Positions 25,146 to 34,729 of a stretch of 64,000 bases of DNA are shown here, one piece after another. The translations under genes were made by a program, and so were the position numbers. Origin of the DNA: an uncultured Barnesiella sp. (GTDB lineage: Bacteria > Bacteroidota > Bacteroidia > Bacteroidales > Barnesiellaceae); contig CALUFO010000012.1 of the NCBI GenBank assembly GCA_944320015.1, forward strand, positions 1 to 64,000, in the 5' to 3' direction. Below the pieces are notes generated by a model. That model was not told the origin of the DNA. It was given only the letters and a program-made list of their open reading frames with translations, and did not search any database. Numbering within the stretch: the first letter of the stretch is position 1; every line of letters starts with the position of its first letter.

Positions 25146-26663
25146 TTAGAATTGAGAATAGATAAAGGGTACCAGTTCGCTGGAACGCACCTGCAATACA
25201 AAGAACAAGACCAACGCCAAGACGGCGGCCTTGACAACCAGCGGCGCCCACGAGAGTTCCCGTTGCAGCCACTGCGACCAGCGATGAGGCGCAAAATGGA
25301 GCAGATACCCGGCCACGAGCGCGACAAAAATAACGGCGTATCCCGAGACGAACGCGGGAATAGCCTCGGGGTGGAAGTTGGTGAATATCTGGGTAAATAT
25401 CTGCCCGGCTATATCGAGCGAGGGAGCCCTGAAAAATATCCACCCGGCGGCGACCACATGGAAAGTGAGCAACACATTGAAGAGGTGGCGGAAGAATCCC
25501 GCCTTATAATTCTTGGCCACAGGGTAAACTCGCCGATAAGCCTTGTGTATAATGAGCATAAGCCCATGCCACGCCCCCCATATCACAAAGAGCCACGAAG
25601 CCCCGTGCCACAGCCCGCCCAACACCATAGTGATGAAGAGGTTGAAATAGGTACGCACGGTGCCCCGGCGGTTACCTCCCAGCGAAATATACAGATAGTC
25701 GCGCAACCAAGTCGACAGGGAGATGTGCCACCGCCGCCAGAACTCGGTGATAGAACCCGACTTGTAGGGGGAGTCGAAGTTGATTTTGAATCGATAGCCC
25801 ATGAGCAGGGCAATACCAATCGCCATATCGGAGTATCCCGAGAAGTCGCAATAAATCTGCAACGTGTAGCCATAGACTCCCATGAGGTTTTCGAAGCCGG
25901 TGTAGAGCATGGGATTGTCGAAAATACGGTCCACGAAATTGACGCTGATATAGTCCGAGATGACCACTTTTTTAATCAACCCACACATTACCAAGAAGAT
26001 CCCTTCGCCCAACAAAGCGGGAGTGACAGGCAATGGCTTGTGTATCTGCGGCACGAAATCGCAGGCTCGCACCACAGGACCCGCCGCCAACGGCGGAAAG
26101 AACGAAAGATAGAACAAATAGTCGCGGAAGCTGGTGACCGGAGCCATTTGCCTGCGGTAAAGGTCGATGATATAGCTCAGGGAGCGGAATGTAAAAAACG
26201 AGATGCCAATGGGCAACACAATGTCGAGCGGTTCGAAAGGCTCGTGCGACAGGTCGGCCAGCGTTCCCAACAGCAAATTGGTGTACTTGAAATAACATAG
26301 CATGCCCAAGTTGACCACCATACTCGCCAACACGCACAGCCGGCGCAACCATTTCCACGACAGCCAGCCCAACAATCGTCCCAACGAATAGTCCGAGAGC
26401 GCCACCAATACCAGCAACAGGAAACAAAGTCCGCTCGACTTGTAATAGAAATAGAGCGAAAAGAGTATGACAAACCCGATGCGCAACGCCTCACGGTGAG
26501 CCAGCAACCTATATATCCACATAAACCCGATGAAGAGGAAGAGGAAAAGTCCGGTATTGAACATAAGGGGGTTCTGCTCATCGTAGACAAACAACGAAGC
26601 CACCTTCGACCAGTCGATACTCTCGAATCCTTCTTTTATCCTATTGAGGCACTCTATCCACAT
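25146..26663 (-). CDS. MBOAT-family membrane O-acyltransferase (AlgI/DltB-like)
   Basis: This 505-residue polytopic membrane protein (about ten to twelve hydrophobic segments) transfers acyl, probably acetyl, groups to extracytoplasmic sugars. Family marks are LPIGISFFTFRSLSYIIDLYR, the SGYSDMAIGIALLMGY segment, EFWRRWHISLSTWLRDYLYI, and the catalytic His in LGGLWHGASW. It is the last gene of a three-gene operon with two SGNH hydrolase-like proteins, and its first 23 nt overlap the end of the preceding gene. The substrate is unknown; by analogy with alginate-type systems the three proteins could O-acetylate a surface polysaccharide. Confidence 0.92.
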   Translation of the reverse strand: MWIECLNRIKEGFESIDWSKVASLFVYDEQNPLMFNTGLFLFLFIGFMWIYRLLAHREALRIGFVILFSLYFYYKSSGLCFLLLVLVALSDYSLGRLLGWLSWKWLRRLCVLASMVVNLGMLCYFKYTNLLLGTLADLSHEPFEPLDIVLPIGISFFTFRSLSYIIDLYRRQMAPVTSFRDYLFYLSFFPPLAAGPVVRACDFVPQIHKPLPVTPALLGEGIFLVMCGLIKKVVISDYISVNFVDRIFDNPMLYTGFENLMGVYGYTLQIYCDFSGYSDMAIGIALLMGYRFKINFDSPYKSGSITEFWRRWHISLSTWLRDYLYISLGGNRRGTVRTYFNLFITMVLGGLWHGASWLFVIWGAWHGLMLIIHKAYRRVYPVAKNYKAGFFRHLFNVLLTFHVVAAGWIFFRAPSLDIAGQIFTQIFTNFHPEAIPAFVSGYAVIFVALVAGYLLHFAPHRWSQWLQRELSWAPLVVKAAVLALVLFFVLQVRSSELVPFIYSQF

Positions 26664-27918
26664 AATCCCGATAAGATTTCATAAGTGTACGATACAACAT
26701 TTCGCCCTGCACCCGATAGCCAGCCTCGGTACAATGCGTGCGATCACGAGCCATAAGGCCGGCTTCGCGCCACGCCTTCGACGAGCCTTTTCCGCCGGCA
26801 ACCTCGTACCAATCCCAGCATGCCAGCCGATGCTCGGCGGCATAGGTGCGTATCGTCGTCCGCACCAAGTCGACCCGGGCATTGGGCGTATAATAGACCC
26901 GACGGCGCTTTTTCACCCAACGGGTGCGCCTACGGGCACACTCGGCCGGAGTGGTGAGCAAGATACACGCCTGCGGACAATTTTTTTGCAACGAAACCAC
27001 CACGGTATCGATTTGCCGGTACAACTCGTTGCGGGTCAAAGCGGTGGAAAACGATTCGTTGGTCCCGAGCGAAAGAATAATGAGCCGGGGCGCAAGAGCC
27101 GCCACCTGCTCCGAGAAGTGCGGGATAGCGGCATAACTGCTATAAAAAGCCCCGTTATTACCGATGGAATGGTAAATCACGCCACTCTCGCCCGTCTCGA
27201 GGCTCGCTCCATAAATGGCCAACGGTCCTTTCGCGTCACAACCCGCCACTTTCCCGGTAAGGTGGATACTGCATACAGGCTCCTCCCACGAGAAAGTGGT
27301 CAAAAAAGGCAAACGGGTATCACCCTCGACCCGGAAAGGCTCGGAGATTATCCCCGGAAAGGAGTCGACAGGCGCGTGAAAAAGCCTCGCCTTTTTGAAC
27401 CCCGCACAATCGTCGGTTTTGCTGAGAGTCGAAACCGTGAGCTCGATGCGTCCGTTGCGAGGAACTATGGCTATTCCCCCTATTCCCGGGGTATAGCTGC
27501 GATATTTGCGACCCACACAACGAGCGAAATTCCAACTTCCGTCGGCTATGACCGAATAGTCTCTCGGCTCGTTGGTCTTGGCCAGTTTCAAAGGGACCAC
27601 CAATCCCCGCCCTCCGTCGCCAAACTGCCGTTGCAACGGCTGGCGCACCGCCTCGGTCAAGAATCCCGCCTGCACATGAGAATCGCCTATATGTACTATC
27701 GGGACAATCCGCTCCAGCGAATCGGGCTCCTGCCGCAAGCTATCCAGTTGCTCGAAAAGCGACGTCCAGTCGGCGCCGTTCCATTCGATTACATTTTTCT
27801 CCTCATTCAAAAAGGACGGTATCGAAACCGTAGTATCGCCCACACATTGCGCGGCCGCTCGCCCTGCCGTCAAAACGACAAGCCCAAGAAGGAAGGGTAT
27901 GATTGCTCGCCGTTTCAT
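26641..27918 (-). CDS. SGNH/GDSL hydrolase-like exported protein 1
   Basis: A 425-residue exported protein with a signal peptide (cleavage after AAA near residue 23). The SGNH block I motif is VHIGDSHVQAG (nucleophile Ser near 78), LSLGTNESF supplies the block III Asn, and ARDRTHCTEAGY the C-terminal Asp-x-x-His pair, so all catalytic positions are present. About 150 residues between blocks form a beta-rich insertion. In AlgX/PatB-like systems such enzymes complete acetyl transfer from the MBOAT protein in the periplasm. It overlaps the MBOAT gene by 23 nt and the preceding gene by ATGA. Confidence 0.85.
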   Translation of the reverse strand: MKRRAIIPFLLGLVVLTAGRAAAQCVGDTTVSIPSFLNEEKNVIEWNGADWTSLFEQLDSLRQEPDSLERIVPIVHIGDSHVQAGFLTEAVRQPLQRQFGDGGRGLVVPLKLAKTNEPRDYSVIADGSWNFARCVGRKYRSYTPGIGGIAIVPRNGRIELTVSTLSKTDDCAGFKKARLFHAPVDSFPGIISEPFRVEGDTRLPFLTTFSWEEPVCSIHLTGKVAGCDAKGPLAIYGASLETGESGVIYHSIGNNGAFYSSYAAIPHFSEQVAALAPRLIILSLGTNESFSTALTRNELYRQIDTVVVSLQKNCPQACILLTTPAECARRRTRWVKKRRRVYYTPNARVDLVRTTIRTYAAEHRLACWDWYEVAGGKGSSKAWREAGLMARDRTHCTEAGYRVQGEMLYRTLMKSYRDYVDRVPQ

Positions 27919-29432
27919 CGATCGCCTTGATTAACGAGGTATTCCAACGACTTGACAAACTCCTCGGCCAGCCGTTTTCCACCTTTATGGTTAATGTGTG
28001 TATAATCTTTATTAGCCTGTTTTTTAGCCACATAATCGAGCATACCGTTTTGCCCGCCCATAGCTTCGAAGGTATCCCAAAAGACTATTCCCGCCGAACG
28101 AGCCGCGATACGTTGCGCCCGGGAAAGCGCCACCGCCGCCTGCATCGTCGTAAAAGAGCCATTCACCTTGCGGCTACGGTCGCCCACGCCCATGAGGATA
28201 ATATCGGTCTGCGGATAGCAAGCCTGCAAATGCTTGATAACAGCCACCATTCGGCGGGCATAAGAGTCGTATCTCAGGATCTCGGGAGTCATCACATTCA
28301 GTCCATATTGCAGCACTATGGCGTCGTAGGGAACTGCATGGTTCATCTGCCCGCTGCGGCTTTGCGACAACGAGGTGAGAGAAAGCCCCGAGTAACCGCG
28401 GATAGAAATATTGTCTACCGCCACGCCAGCCGTATCGTCGAGCCACACCCCTATGGCGGCAAAGCCCGGGACAGCCCCCATGCGCACTTGGAACAGATTG
28501 GTATTGCCCGGCATCTCGAGTGTTTGTATTTCGGGGGAACCCTCTATGGGAAACGTCTGCCAATCGCTGTCGGCGATTTTCAATTGCACCGAGCAGTCGT
28601 TATGAGCCACAAAGACAAATCGGGAGAGGTTCCAACTATCGGCCCGCTCGATTCTCGTCGTGCCCCGATAGAGTCCTTTCGCACCCTCCAACGGCACAAA
28701 ATATTGCTGGTGCAACGTCATTATCCCCCAATCGACATCTGCGGGTTTGAGCACACTATGCACCTCCCACCCCGCATCGGATTGCACGACCGAGCGGCGA
28801 AATCCGGGGAAATCGGAGTGCATGGCCAGATAGCCCACTCCGCAACCGCCATAACGGCTCTGCAACAAACTGCGCACGTCTTGTGTAAAAATATCGGCTT
28901 CGATAAACGAGTCGCCCAAAAAGGCAATGCGCACGGGGCGACCCAACGTATCCCTGCCACACAGAGCCGAGAGCAAATGCGACAAGCCGGTTTGCCCCAC
29001 AGAATAGTCTTCAAAAAGTATGACATCGCCGGCACGGCGAGGCGGCCAGTCGCCCGTCGCCGTATCGAGAGGAAGGGCGGCCACCGGGTGGGCACGCGTC
29101 GAATCGGGCGTTTCCGCCGTTTTGACCGGGAGCGAATCCCGGGCGAAAAGGGTATCGGATTCCACTGTAAGGAGAATCGAGTCGAGGCCGGGCTCAGTGT
29201 CGTCCTGCCACCCGGTATCGTCCTGCCACTCGGCATCGCCCGGCAAATCGAGAGTCGGCTCGTCTATGCGAATATCCGAAAAAAGGTCGATCGGTTTCGT
29301 TGCCACCCCACCCCATTCCAATACCGGCATTTGGGTAAGGAGATACAAAAAAACGACCGCCAGCACCAACAGGGCCACCACATGTCCGCCCTGATATTTC
29401 GAAGAGTTTCCCTCCTGTCTTTTCTGCTTCAC
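27915..29432 (-). CDS. SGNH/GDSL hydrolase-like membrane-anchored protein 2
   Basis: A 505-residue protein with one N-terminal transmembrane segment (about residues 18-34) and a 100-residue Asp/Thr/Pro-rich linker including a duplicated WQDDT. The SGNH-like domain carries block I IAFLGDSFIEADIF, then a beta-rich insertion and a late DYTHINHKGG supplying the Asp-x-x-His pair. The start codon is GTG at 29432; a downstream ATG would remove half of the membrane anchor. It heads the three-gene operon. The Gly/Asn blocks are less clear (QYGLNVMT), so activity is less certain than for its neighbour. Confidence 0.78.
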   Translation of the reverse strand: MKQKRQEGNSSKYQGGHVVALLVLAVVFLYLLTQMPVLEWGGVATKPIDLFSDIRIDEPTLDLPGDAEWQDDTGWQDDTEPGLDSILLTVESDTLFARDSLPVKTAETPDSTRAHPVAALPLDTATGDWPPRRAGDVILFEDYSVGQTGLSHLLSALCGRDTLGRPVRIAFLGDSFIEADIFTQDVRSLLQSRYGGCGVGYLAMHSDFPGFRRSVVQSDAGWEVHSVLKPADVDWGIMTLHQQYFVPLEGAKGLYRGTTRIERADSWNLSRFVFVAHNDCSVQLKIADSDWQTFPIEGSPEIQTLEMPGNTNLFQVRMGAVPGFAAIGVWLDDTAGVAVDNISIRGYSGLSLTSLSQSRSGQMNHAVPYDAIVLQYGLNVMTPEILRYDSYARRMVAVIKHLQACYPQTDIILMGVGDRSRKVNGSFTTMQAAVALSRAQRIAARSAGIVFWDTFEAMGGQNGMLDYVAKKQANKDYTHINHKGGKRLAEEFVKSLEYLVNQGDR

Positions 29433-29612
29433 TTCAACAATTCAAATGAGATTGCAAAAATAGAAAAAGTTTTACATTATAGGCAATCGGCACCCCGAGA
29501 AGATATCGCATATCACAAGATACCGCTCGCCCAACAGCCAACGCCCAAGATGAAAGAAAGAGGAGGGCGGCATTTGTTTTTTCCAGATTATTTCTTTAAT
29601 TTAGCATTAAAT

Positions 29613-31055
29613 ATGCAACTACTTACCATCATACCGGTCGATAGCTGGGTATATATTGTCATTTATACCGTATATGCCATTACCATACTGGGAACGATTA
29701 CCATTATCATCACGGAGAATCGCAACCCGGTAAAAAGTTTGGCGTGGGTACTTGTATTAACATTCCTCCCTATCGTAGGGCTTGTTTTTTATATCTTTTT
29801 CGGGCAAAGTTTCAAAGCGAAGAAAATGGTGTCGCGCCGGATAAAACGGAAGTTGCGCAAACGCGACTATCACTCGATCGTGAACATCGACACCCTTCCG
29901 TTGAGCGAAGAGAGTAAACAGGAGATAAAGCTATGCCACAGTCTGTGCAGCCTGCCCTATTATTCGGGTAATCGAATAAAAATATACACCACGGGAGCCG
30001 ACAAGTTCGAACAATATTTGAAAGACTTGGAGTCGGCACAGAATTATATTCATATCCAATACTATATTTTCGAGGACGACAAACTGGGCACCCGGGTAAA
30101 AGAGACCCTGCTGAAATGCGCCGGCCGAGGAGTGCAAATACGCATCTTGTATGACGACGTGGGCTGCTGGTCGGTCAAGAAATCGTTTTTCCAAGAGATG
30201 CGCGACGCAGGTATCATGATTCGCCCGTTCTTAGAAATCTCGTTCCCGCAGCTCGCCAGCCGCATCAACTACCGCAACCACCGCAAAATCACCGTTATCG
30301 ACGGGAACATCGGGTATATCGGAGGCATGAATATCGCCGACCGCTATGTCGAAGGTCTGAAATGGGGGACATGGCGAGACACGCACCTACGCATCGAAGG
30401 TCCTGCGGTTCAAGGTCTGCAAATATTGTTTGCCGTCGATTGGAGTTTCGAATGTAAGGAAGTCCTCTCGGACTCCCGTTTCTTCCCTCTGACAGGCTAC
30501 AAAGGAACCAGCGGTGTGCAATTTGCCGCCGGCGGACCTATCGGTGAATGGCCCAATATCGGCATGCTTTTCTTGAAAGCCATTACTAACGCCAAAAAAT
30601 CGGTCTATATACAGACCCCCTATTTCCTGCCCACCGACAGTTTGAGCAAAGCCTTGCAAACAGCTGCCCTCGCCAAAGTCGACGTGAGGCTGATGATTCC
30701 GAAACGGTCGGACTCGACAATACTGCGTCTCGCCTCGTTTTCCTACATCGCCGAGATGTTACAGGCAGGAGTAAAAGTTTATTTTTACCAACCGGGACTA
30801 CTCCATGCCAAAACCCTCATCATCGACGATGAATTGTGCTCGGTAGGCTCCACCAATTTCGATTTCCGCAGCTTCGAGCACAACTTCGAAGCCAACGCAT
30901 TTATCTATGACCAAGCCGTGAACAGCGAAATGAAGCGGATATTTCTGGAAGACCAGCAACAATGCCGCCGCATCATTCTACATTATTGGCGACACCGGCC
31001 ACTCATACAAAAAGGATTGGAATCTATCATGCGGCTATTGAGCCCTGTTTTATAG
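29613..31055 (+). CDS. cls: Cardiolipin synthase
   Basis: A 480-residue phospholipase D superfamily enzyme that joins two phosphatidylglycerol molecules. Two N-terminal transmembrane helices (residues about 10-65) precede two HKD motifs: INYRNHRKITVIDGNIGYIGGMN and LLHAKTLIIDDELCSVGSTNFD. I chose the ATG at 29613, which gives the usual length and starts right before the first membrane helix; another in-frame ATG lies at 29550. The frame stays open for 1.7 kb upstream, opposite the SGNH gene, but that is not coding. It is convergent with the helicase gene, overlapping by 6 nt. Confidence 0.94.
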   Translation: MQLLTIIPVDSWVYIVIYTVYAITILGTITIIITENRNPVKSLAWVLVLTFLPIVGLVFYIFFGQSFKAKKMVSRRIKRKLRKRDYHSIVNIDTLPLSEESKQEIKLCHSLCSLPYYSGNRIKIYTTGADKFEQYLKDLESAQNYIHIQYYIFEDDKLGTRVKETLLKCAGRGVQIRILYDDVGCWSVKKSFFQEMRDAGIMIRPFLEISFPQLASRINYRNHRKITVIDGNIGYIGGMNIADRYVEGLKWGTWRDTHLRIEGPAVQGLQILFAVDWSFECKEVLSDSRFFPLTGYKGTSGVQFAAGGPIGEWPNIGMLFLKAITNAKKSVYIQTPYFLPTDSLSKALQTAALAKVDVRLMIPKRSDSTILRLASFSYIAEMLQAGVKVYFYQPGLLHAKTLIIDDELCSVGSTNFDFRSFEHNFEANAFIYDQAVNSEMKRIFLEDQQQCRRIILHYWRHRPLIQKGLESIMRLLSPVL

Positions 31056-32471
31056 CAGCCGCTCTTGAAACTCCTCGGCGATATTGACCAGCCATATCTT
31101 TTCGGTGGCACGGGTAAACGCCGTATAGAGCCAACGATAAAAATCGAGCGACACGACATTTTGCCGTATATATCCCATATCGACATAGACGTGTTTCCAT
31201 TGTCCACCCTGCGCCTTATGGCAAGTGACACCATAGGCATATTTTACCTGCAACGCATTGAACCACGGGTCGGCTTTCAGGCGCTTCATCTTCTCCCGCT
31301 TTGTCGTCACATCGTCATAATCGGCCATGACCTGCGAGAATAGCGATTCTTGTTGCTCTCGAGTCAACGAAGGTGAATCGCTGGAAAGCGTGTCCAATAG
31401 GATTTTAGCTTCTATCTCCACTTCCAAATCGGGGAAATAAAGTTGCACATCGGCAAAACGGAATCCATATAGCTCGGTTTGTCTCGACACCCGCACTACC
31501 CGTGCCACATCGCCATTGGCGATGAAGTCGATTTCCTTGTATTCCTTCCCCCAAAAATAATTGTTCTTGGCTACCAGCAACAGGTCGCCGGCGGTGAGTT
31601 CCTCCTCACGGTAGAGAATCTGGTTGCGGATTCCCTGATTGAAAATATTGGCCCGTTTGTTGGAACGGGTAATCACGATTGTTTCGTCAAGCCCCACCCG
31701 ATCATAAGAATCGGCAATCCGCTCGACCAAATACTCCCCACTGAGCGCCTCCACATCGGGGAATCGGTTCACCGAAAGGCATGGGCAAGGCAGCGGCAAC
31801 ACCTCCATATTTTCCCTCAGCCGTGTCGCATTGTAAAGGATTCCCGACTCAGTCGCCTGCCGAGCCACCTCCCGCAACTCATACTCCAAAATTTGCAATC
31901 CATACCCCTTCAAAAAGGCGGCGTCGAGCGCCGGGCTCTGTTCCTGCCCTACCGGAGGCAACTGTGCCGTATCGCCCAGCAAAATCAGCCGGCAATCTTC
32001 TCCCGAATAGACATACTCGACCAAATCGTCGAGCAAGCGCCCCGAGCCATACACCGCCCCGTCGCCGGCAGCATTGGCTATCATCGAAGCCTCATCGACA
32101 ATAAACAACGTGTGTTTCGACAAATTATCACCGATGAGAAAGCCCTCCATATCGGGAGAATAGCTCTTTTGACGATAAATCTTGCGGTGTATCGTATAAG
32201 CCGGGTGAGCCGCATAACGGGCAAAGACTTTTGCCGCCCGTCCCGTAGGGGCCAACAGTACCACCTTGCGCTGTAACTGTGTCATTGTTTTAACCAAAGC
32301 CCCTACCAAAGAGGTTTTACCGGTGCCGGCATACCCCCGCAGCAAAAACAACGAATCGCTCCGCCCGTTGAGAACAAACTCGGCAAGCATGCCCAATAGC
32401 TGCCGCTGCTCCCGATTGGGGGTGTAGGGCAAGCAGCTCTCTATCTGTCGCACGAGCAGGTCGGTTATCAT
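31050..32471 (-). CDS. RecD-like ATP-dependent DNA helicase
   Basis: A 473-residue superfamily 1 helicase. Walker A is in LLRGYAGTGKTSLVGALVK, followed by VLLAPTGRAAKVFARY (motif Ia), LFIVDEASMIAN (Walker B) and LILLGDTAQLPPVGQEQSPAL (motif III). The C-terminal UvrD_C_2-type block is YGVTCHKAQGGQWKHVYVD and WLYTAFTRATEKIWLV. This compact RecD-like type without RecB/RecC partners is widespread in Bacteroidota. The ATG at 32471 was chosen; another lies 24 nt upstream. Confidence 0.9.
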   Translation of the reverse strand: MITDLLVRQIESCLPYTPNREQRQLLGMLAEFVLNGRSDSLFLLRGYAGTGKTSLVGALVKTMTQLQRKVVLLAPTGRAAKVFARYAAHPAYTIHRKIYRQKSYSPDMEGFLIGDNLSKHTLFIVDEASMIANAAGDGAVYGSGRLLDDLVEYVYSGEDCRLILLGDTAQLPPVGQEQSPALDAAFLKGYGLQILEYELREVARQATESGILYNATRLRENMEVLPLPCPCLSVNRFPDVEALSGEYLVERIADSYDRVGLDETIVITRSNKRANIFNQGIRNQILYREEELTAGDLLLVAKNNYFWGKEYKEIDFIANGDVARVVRVSRQTELYGFRFADVQLYFPDLEVEIEAKILLDTLSSDSPSLTREQQESLFSQVMADYDDVTTKREKMKRLKADPWFNALQVKYAYGVTCHKAQGGQWKHVYVDMGYIRQNVVSLDFYRWLYTAFTRATEKIWLVNIAEEFQERLL

Positions 32472-32523
32472 TCGTAATTGTATAAAGTGTCTCACAAAAA
32501 TAGTGTTTCCCGTTTTCTTTTCT

Positions 32524-32531
32524 TACATTTG
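32524..32531 (+). promoter_or_regulatory. -7 element of the DUF3822 gene
   Basis: TACATTTG, about 40 nt before the start codon; the -33 region is weak. Confidence 0.5.
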
Positions 32532-32572
32532 TATGTCGAAAAAAATAAAAATAGACGTCATACCGAGAAATT

Positions 32573-33385
32573 ATGGAACCGATACCGGCACTGAACCGAT
32601 TGTTACAAGAAAGTCGCAAGTACATACTGGCTATGTATGCCGACGGTTCATACCTGCACACACTGTTGCTGCACACCGAGAACCGGGAGACGACGTGGTG
32701 CGAGAGCCTCCCTATACAATCGACCGGCTCATCTCTCGAAGAGGTCGTATTTTCTCAACCTATATTGACCCGCGAATTCGAGAAAGTATTCTTCATCGTC
32801 GATTCGCCCCGTTACCTATTTATCCCCGACGCCTTTGCCTCGCCCGAAGACAATCCCCGCTACTTCGATTTTTGCTTCCCCGACAGCGACGGCACATCGG
32901 TCGCCGCCGTCTTGCCGCAAACCGGGGTGCAAATGCTTTTCGACTTGGACACCGAGTTGCACTCTTTTGTCCGCCGCACCTTCGACCGCCCTGTATTGCT
33001 GCACCGGCTGGCGCCTATTTGCGAATATTTTTTCAAAAAAAGCCGTTTGGGATATAACTCCAAAATGTATGCCCATTGGCGAGAAAACGCCATAGATCTA
33101 TTTTGTTTCAACCAACAAGGGTTCTTGCTGGCCAACAGTTTTCCCGTTCATCATGTCAACGACGGCATTTATCACATTCTCAATGCTTGGGAACGGCTGG
33201 GATTCAATCGTCAAGAAGACGAACTCTCTCTCTCGGGCGATCATAAAATGTTGAGAGAAAATGTTATACCCTCGATTCGGAAACAACTGTCTTTCATCAC
33301 TTTGACAAAATTCCCCTCTTCCGCTCCGGCCGGCAACGAAAATCTGCCATTGCCGTTGCGGCTCATCGCCTCCTACTTACGATAA
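32573..33385 (+). CDS. DUF3822 family protein
   Basis: A 270-residue cytoplasmic protein of the Bacteroidota-specific DUF3822 family, an actin/ASKHA-like fold of unknown function. Recognisable features are the HTLLLHTENRETTWCESLP start, the ILTREFEKVFFIVDSPRYLFIPDAF region and the central AIDLFCFNQQGFLLANSFPV followed by DGIYHILNAWERLGF. In many Bacteroidota the gene directly precedes rsmD, suggesting a role in ribosome maturation. Here an AraC-type gene in opposite orientation lies between the two. Confidence 0.8.
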   Translation: MEPIPALNRLLQESRKYILAMYADGSYLHTLLLHTENRETTWCESLPIQSTGSSLEEVVFSQPILTREFEKVFFIVDSPRYLFIPDAFASPEDNPRYFDFCFPDSDGTSVAAVLPQTGVQMLFDLDTELHSFVRRTFDRPVLLHRLAPICEYFFKKSRLGYNSKMYAHWRENAIDLFCFNQQGFLLANSFPVHHVNDGIYHILNAWERLGFNRQEDELSLSGDHKMLRENVIPSIRKQLSFITLTKFPSSAPAGNENLPLPLRLIASYLR

Positions 33386-33396
33386 CGGCGAAGGCT

Positions 33397-34461
33397 TTAT
33401 TTTTTCCCTACCATATCCTTGCGATAGCACGAGGGTGTGCAATTATATTTTTTCTGGAACGAGCGGCGAAAAGTGGATACCGAATTGAATCCGCATTGCT
33501 CAGCGACCGACTCGATACTACCCTCGAAGTCGGGTCCTTCGAGTATCTCTTTGGCCTTTTCGAGACGGAATGAGTTGATGTAATCATAGAAAGTAAGCCC
33601 CAGTTCGCTATTCAGGCAATTGGACAGATAGCTGCGATTGGTCCCCAATTCAATGGCCAAATCGGTCAAAGAGAGTTTCGGATTCAAATAAACCTCTTCC
33701 CGACGGATATATTCGTCGAGTTTGACCGCCATAGAAGAATAGCCGTTATACAAGGGCTCTTCCTCTTTCCCGACGGGCTCGGCTCCCTGCTTATCGGCAA
33801 TCCACTCTTGGCGCAGGCTGTAATAGAGGACAACAGCCCACAAAAGTGTCGAGAATATATAATAAAACAAATCGTCCCAATAGCTCACATGGGTACAAGT
33901 GTACAACCAAAACAACAGGCACATAGCCAAAACGGCCATGCTCTTCATCAGCCAACGCACGTTGATGTCCTCGATGTAGGAATAGTTGTCCCGCACATAC
34001 CGGTTGTATCGCCTCACCTTCAAAACAATCACAATCACAACCGCCAAACTGAACAACGCCGTATAAACAAGGCTCGCCAGATAGACCTCGGACAACCCGG
34101 TTATCGCATAGGCCACCGAGAACAAAATCGACGGAACTTCAAACAACAAGACCTGTTTCAAGGTCACAAACCCAGGACTCAAAATCTCCAATAAAAAAAG
34201 TGCACAAAAGGGAACCGCCCATATATCGATCGACAAAAGCAGGGTCGAATAATAGGACGAATCGGCTATGGCATCGACATACAACAACAGATCTTTAATA
34301 TCCTGCAAAGCCCATAAACAAAATAGAAATCCCAATATGCGAAGCGGTCGGTTGGTCTCCCGGAAGAAAACCAAATTGACCCCGAAATAGATAAAAAAAG
34401 CGGTCGAAAGCCCATGTGCGAAATTTGTAAGGCTTTCAATAAATAACGTATCTAATATCAT
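33397..34461 (-). CDS. AraC-type regulator with N-terminal membrane domain
   Basis: A 354-residue protein. Residues 1-225 contain about seven hydrophobic segments, and residues 245-350 form an AraC DNA-binding domain with two helix-turn-helix units: LSLTDLAIELGTNRSYLSNCL and SIESVAEQCGFNSVSTFRRSF, ending KKYNCTPSCYRKDMV. It may sense an envelope or small-molecule signal directly at the membrane. It is transcribed alone between DUF3822 and rsmD, which are often adjacent elsewhere. No target operon can be assigned. Confidence 0.85.
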   Translation of the reverse strand: MILDTLFIESLTNFAHGLSTAFFIYFGVNLVFFRETNRPLRILGFLFCLWALQDIKDLLLYVDAIADSSYYSTLLLSIDIWAVPFCALFLLEILSPGFVTLKQVLLFEVPSILFSVAYAITGLSEVYLASLVYTALFSLAVVIVIVLKVRRYNRYVRDNYSYIEDINVRWLMKSMAVLAMCLLFWLYTCTHVSYWDDLFYYIFSTLLWAVVLYYSLRQEWIADKQGAEPVGKEEEPLYNGYSSMAVKLDEYIRREEVYLNPKLSLTDLAIELGTNRSYLSNCLNSELGLTFYDYINSFRLEKAKEILEGPDFEGSIESVAEQCGFNSVSTFRRSFQKKYNCTPSCYRKDMVGKK

Positions 34462-34687
34462 TTAATTTTGATTTGCACAAAAACTGAACTTTTTATCCCT
34501 CTCCTCCCCCAAAAACTATTTTTCACCTTTTCTCGCAAAGATATAAAAAAAGATTTATTCCCCATATATGCCCGGGATATAAATAAAAAATGCTGTACTC
34601 TCCCTATTTGGCGGACTGAGCCCCCACTAATCCCCTGCTGTGGCAAAAAAACTCAAATGGGCTTGTTTTTTTGTATCCGGCTTTGCG

Positions 34688-34695
34688 TATCTTTG
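34688..34695 (+). promoter_or_regulatory. -7 element of rsmD
   Basis: TATCTTTG, 34 nt before the rsmD start codon. Confidence 0.6.
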
Positions 34696-34729
34696 CGGCA
34701 AAAAGAATAACCATAAAGGGAAAGACAAT

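Noticed and set aside
25107-26300. 397-codon plus-strand open frame opposite the MBOAT gene
   Set aside because: Very high Gln/His/Arg content typical of antisense to membrane-protein codons; no domain.
27903-29612. 570-codon upstream extension of cardiolipin synthase
   Set aside because: It is opposite the SGNH gene, has shadow-frame composition, and cardiolipin synthase is complete from 29613.
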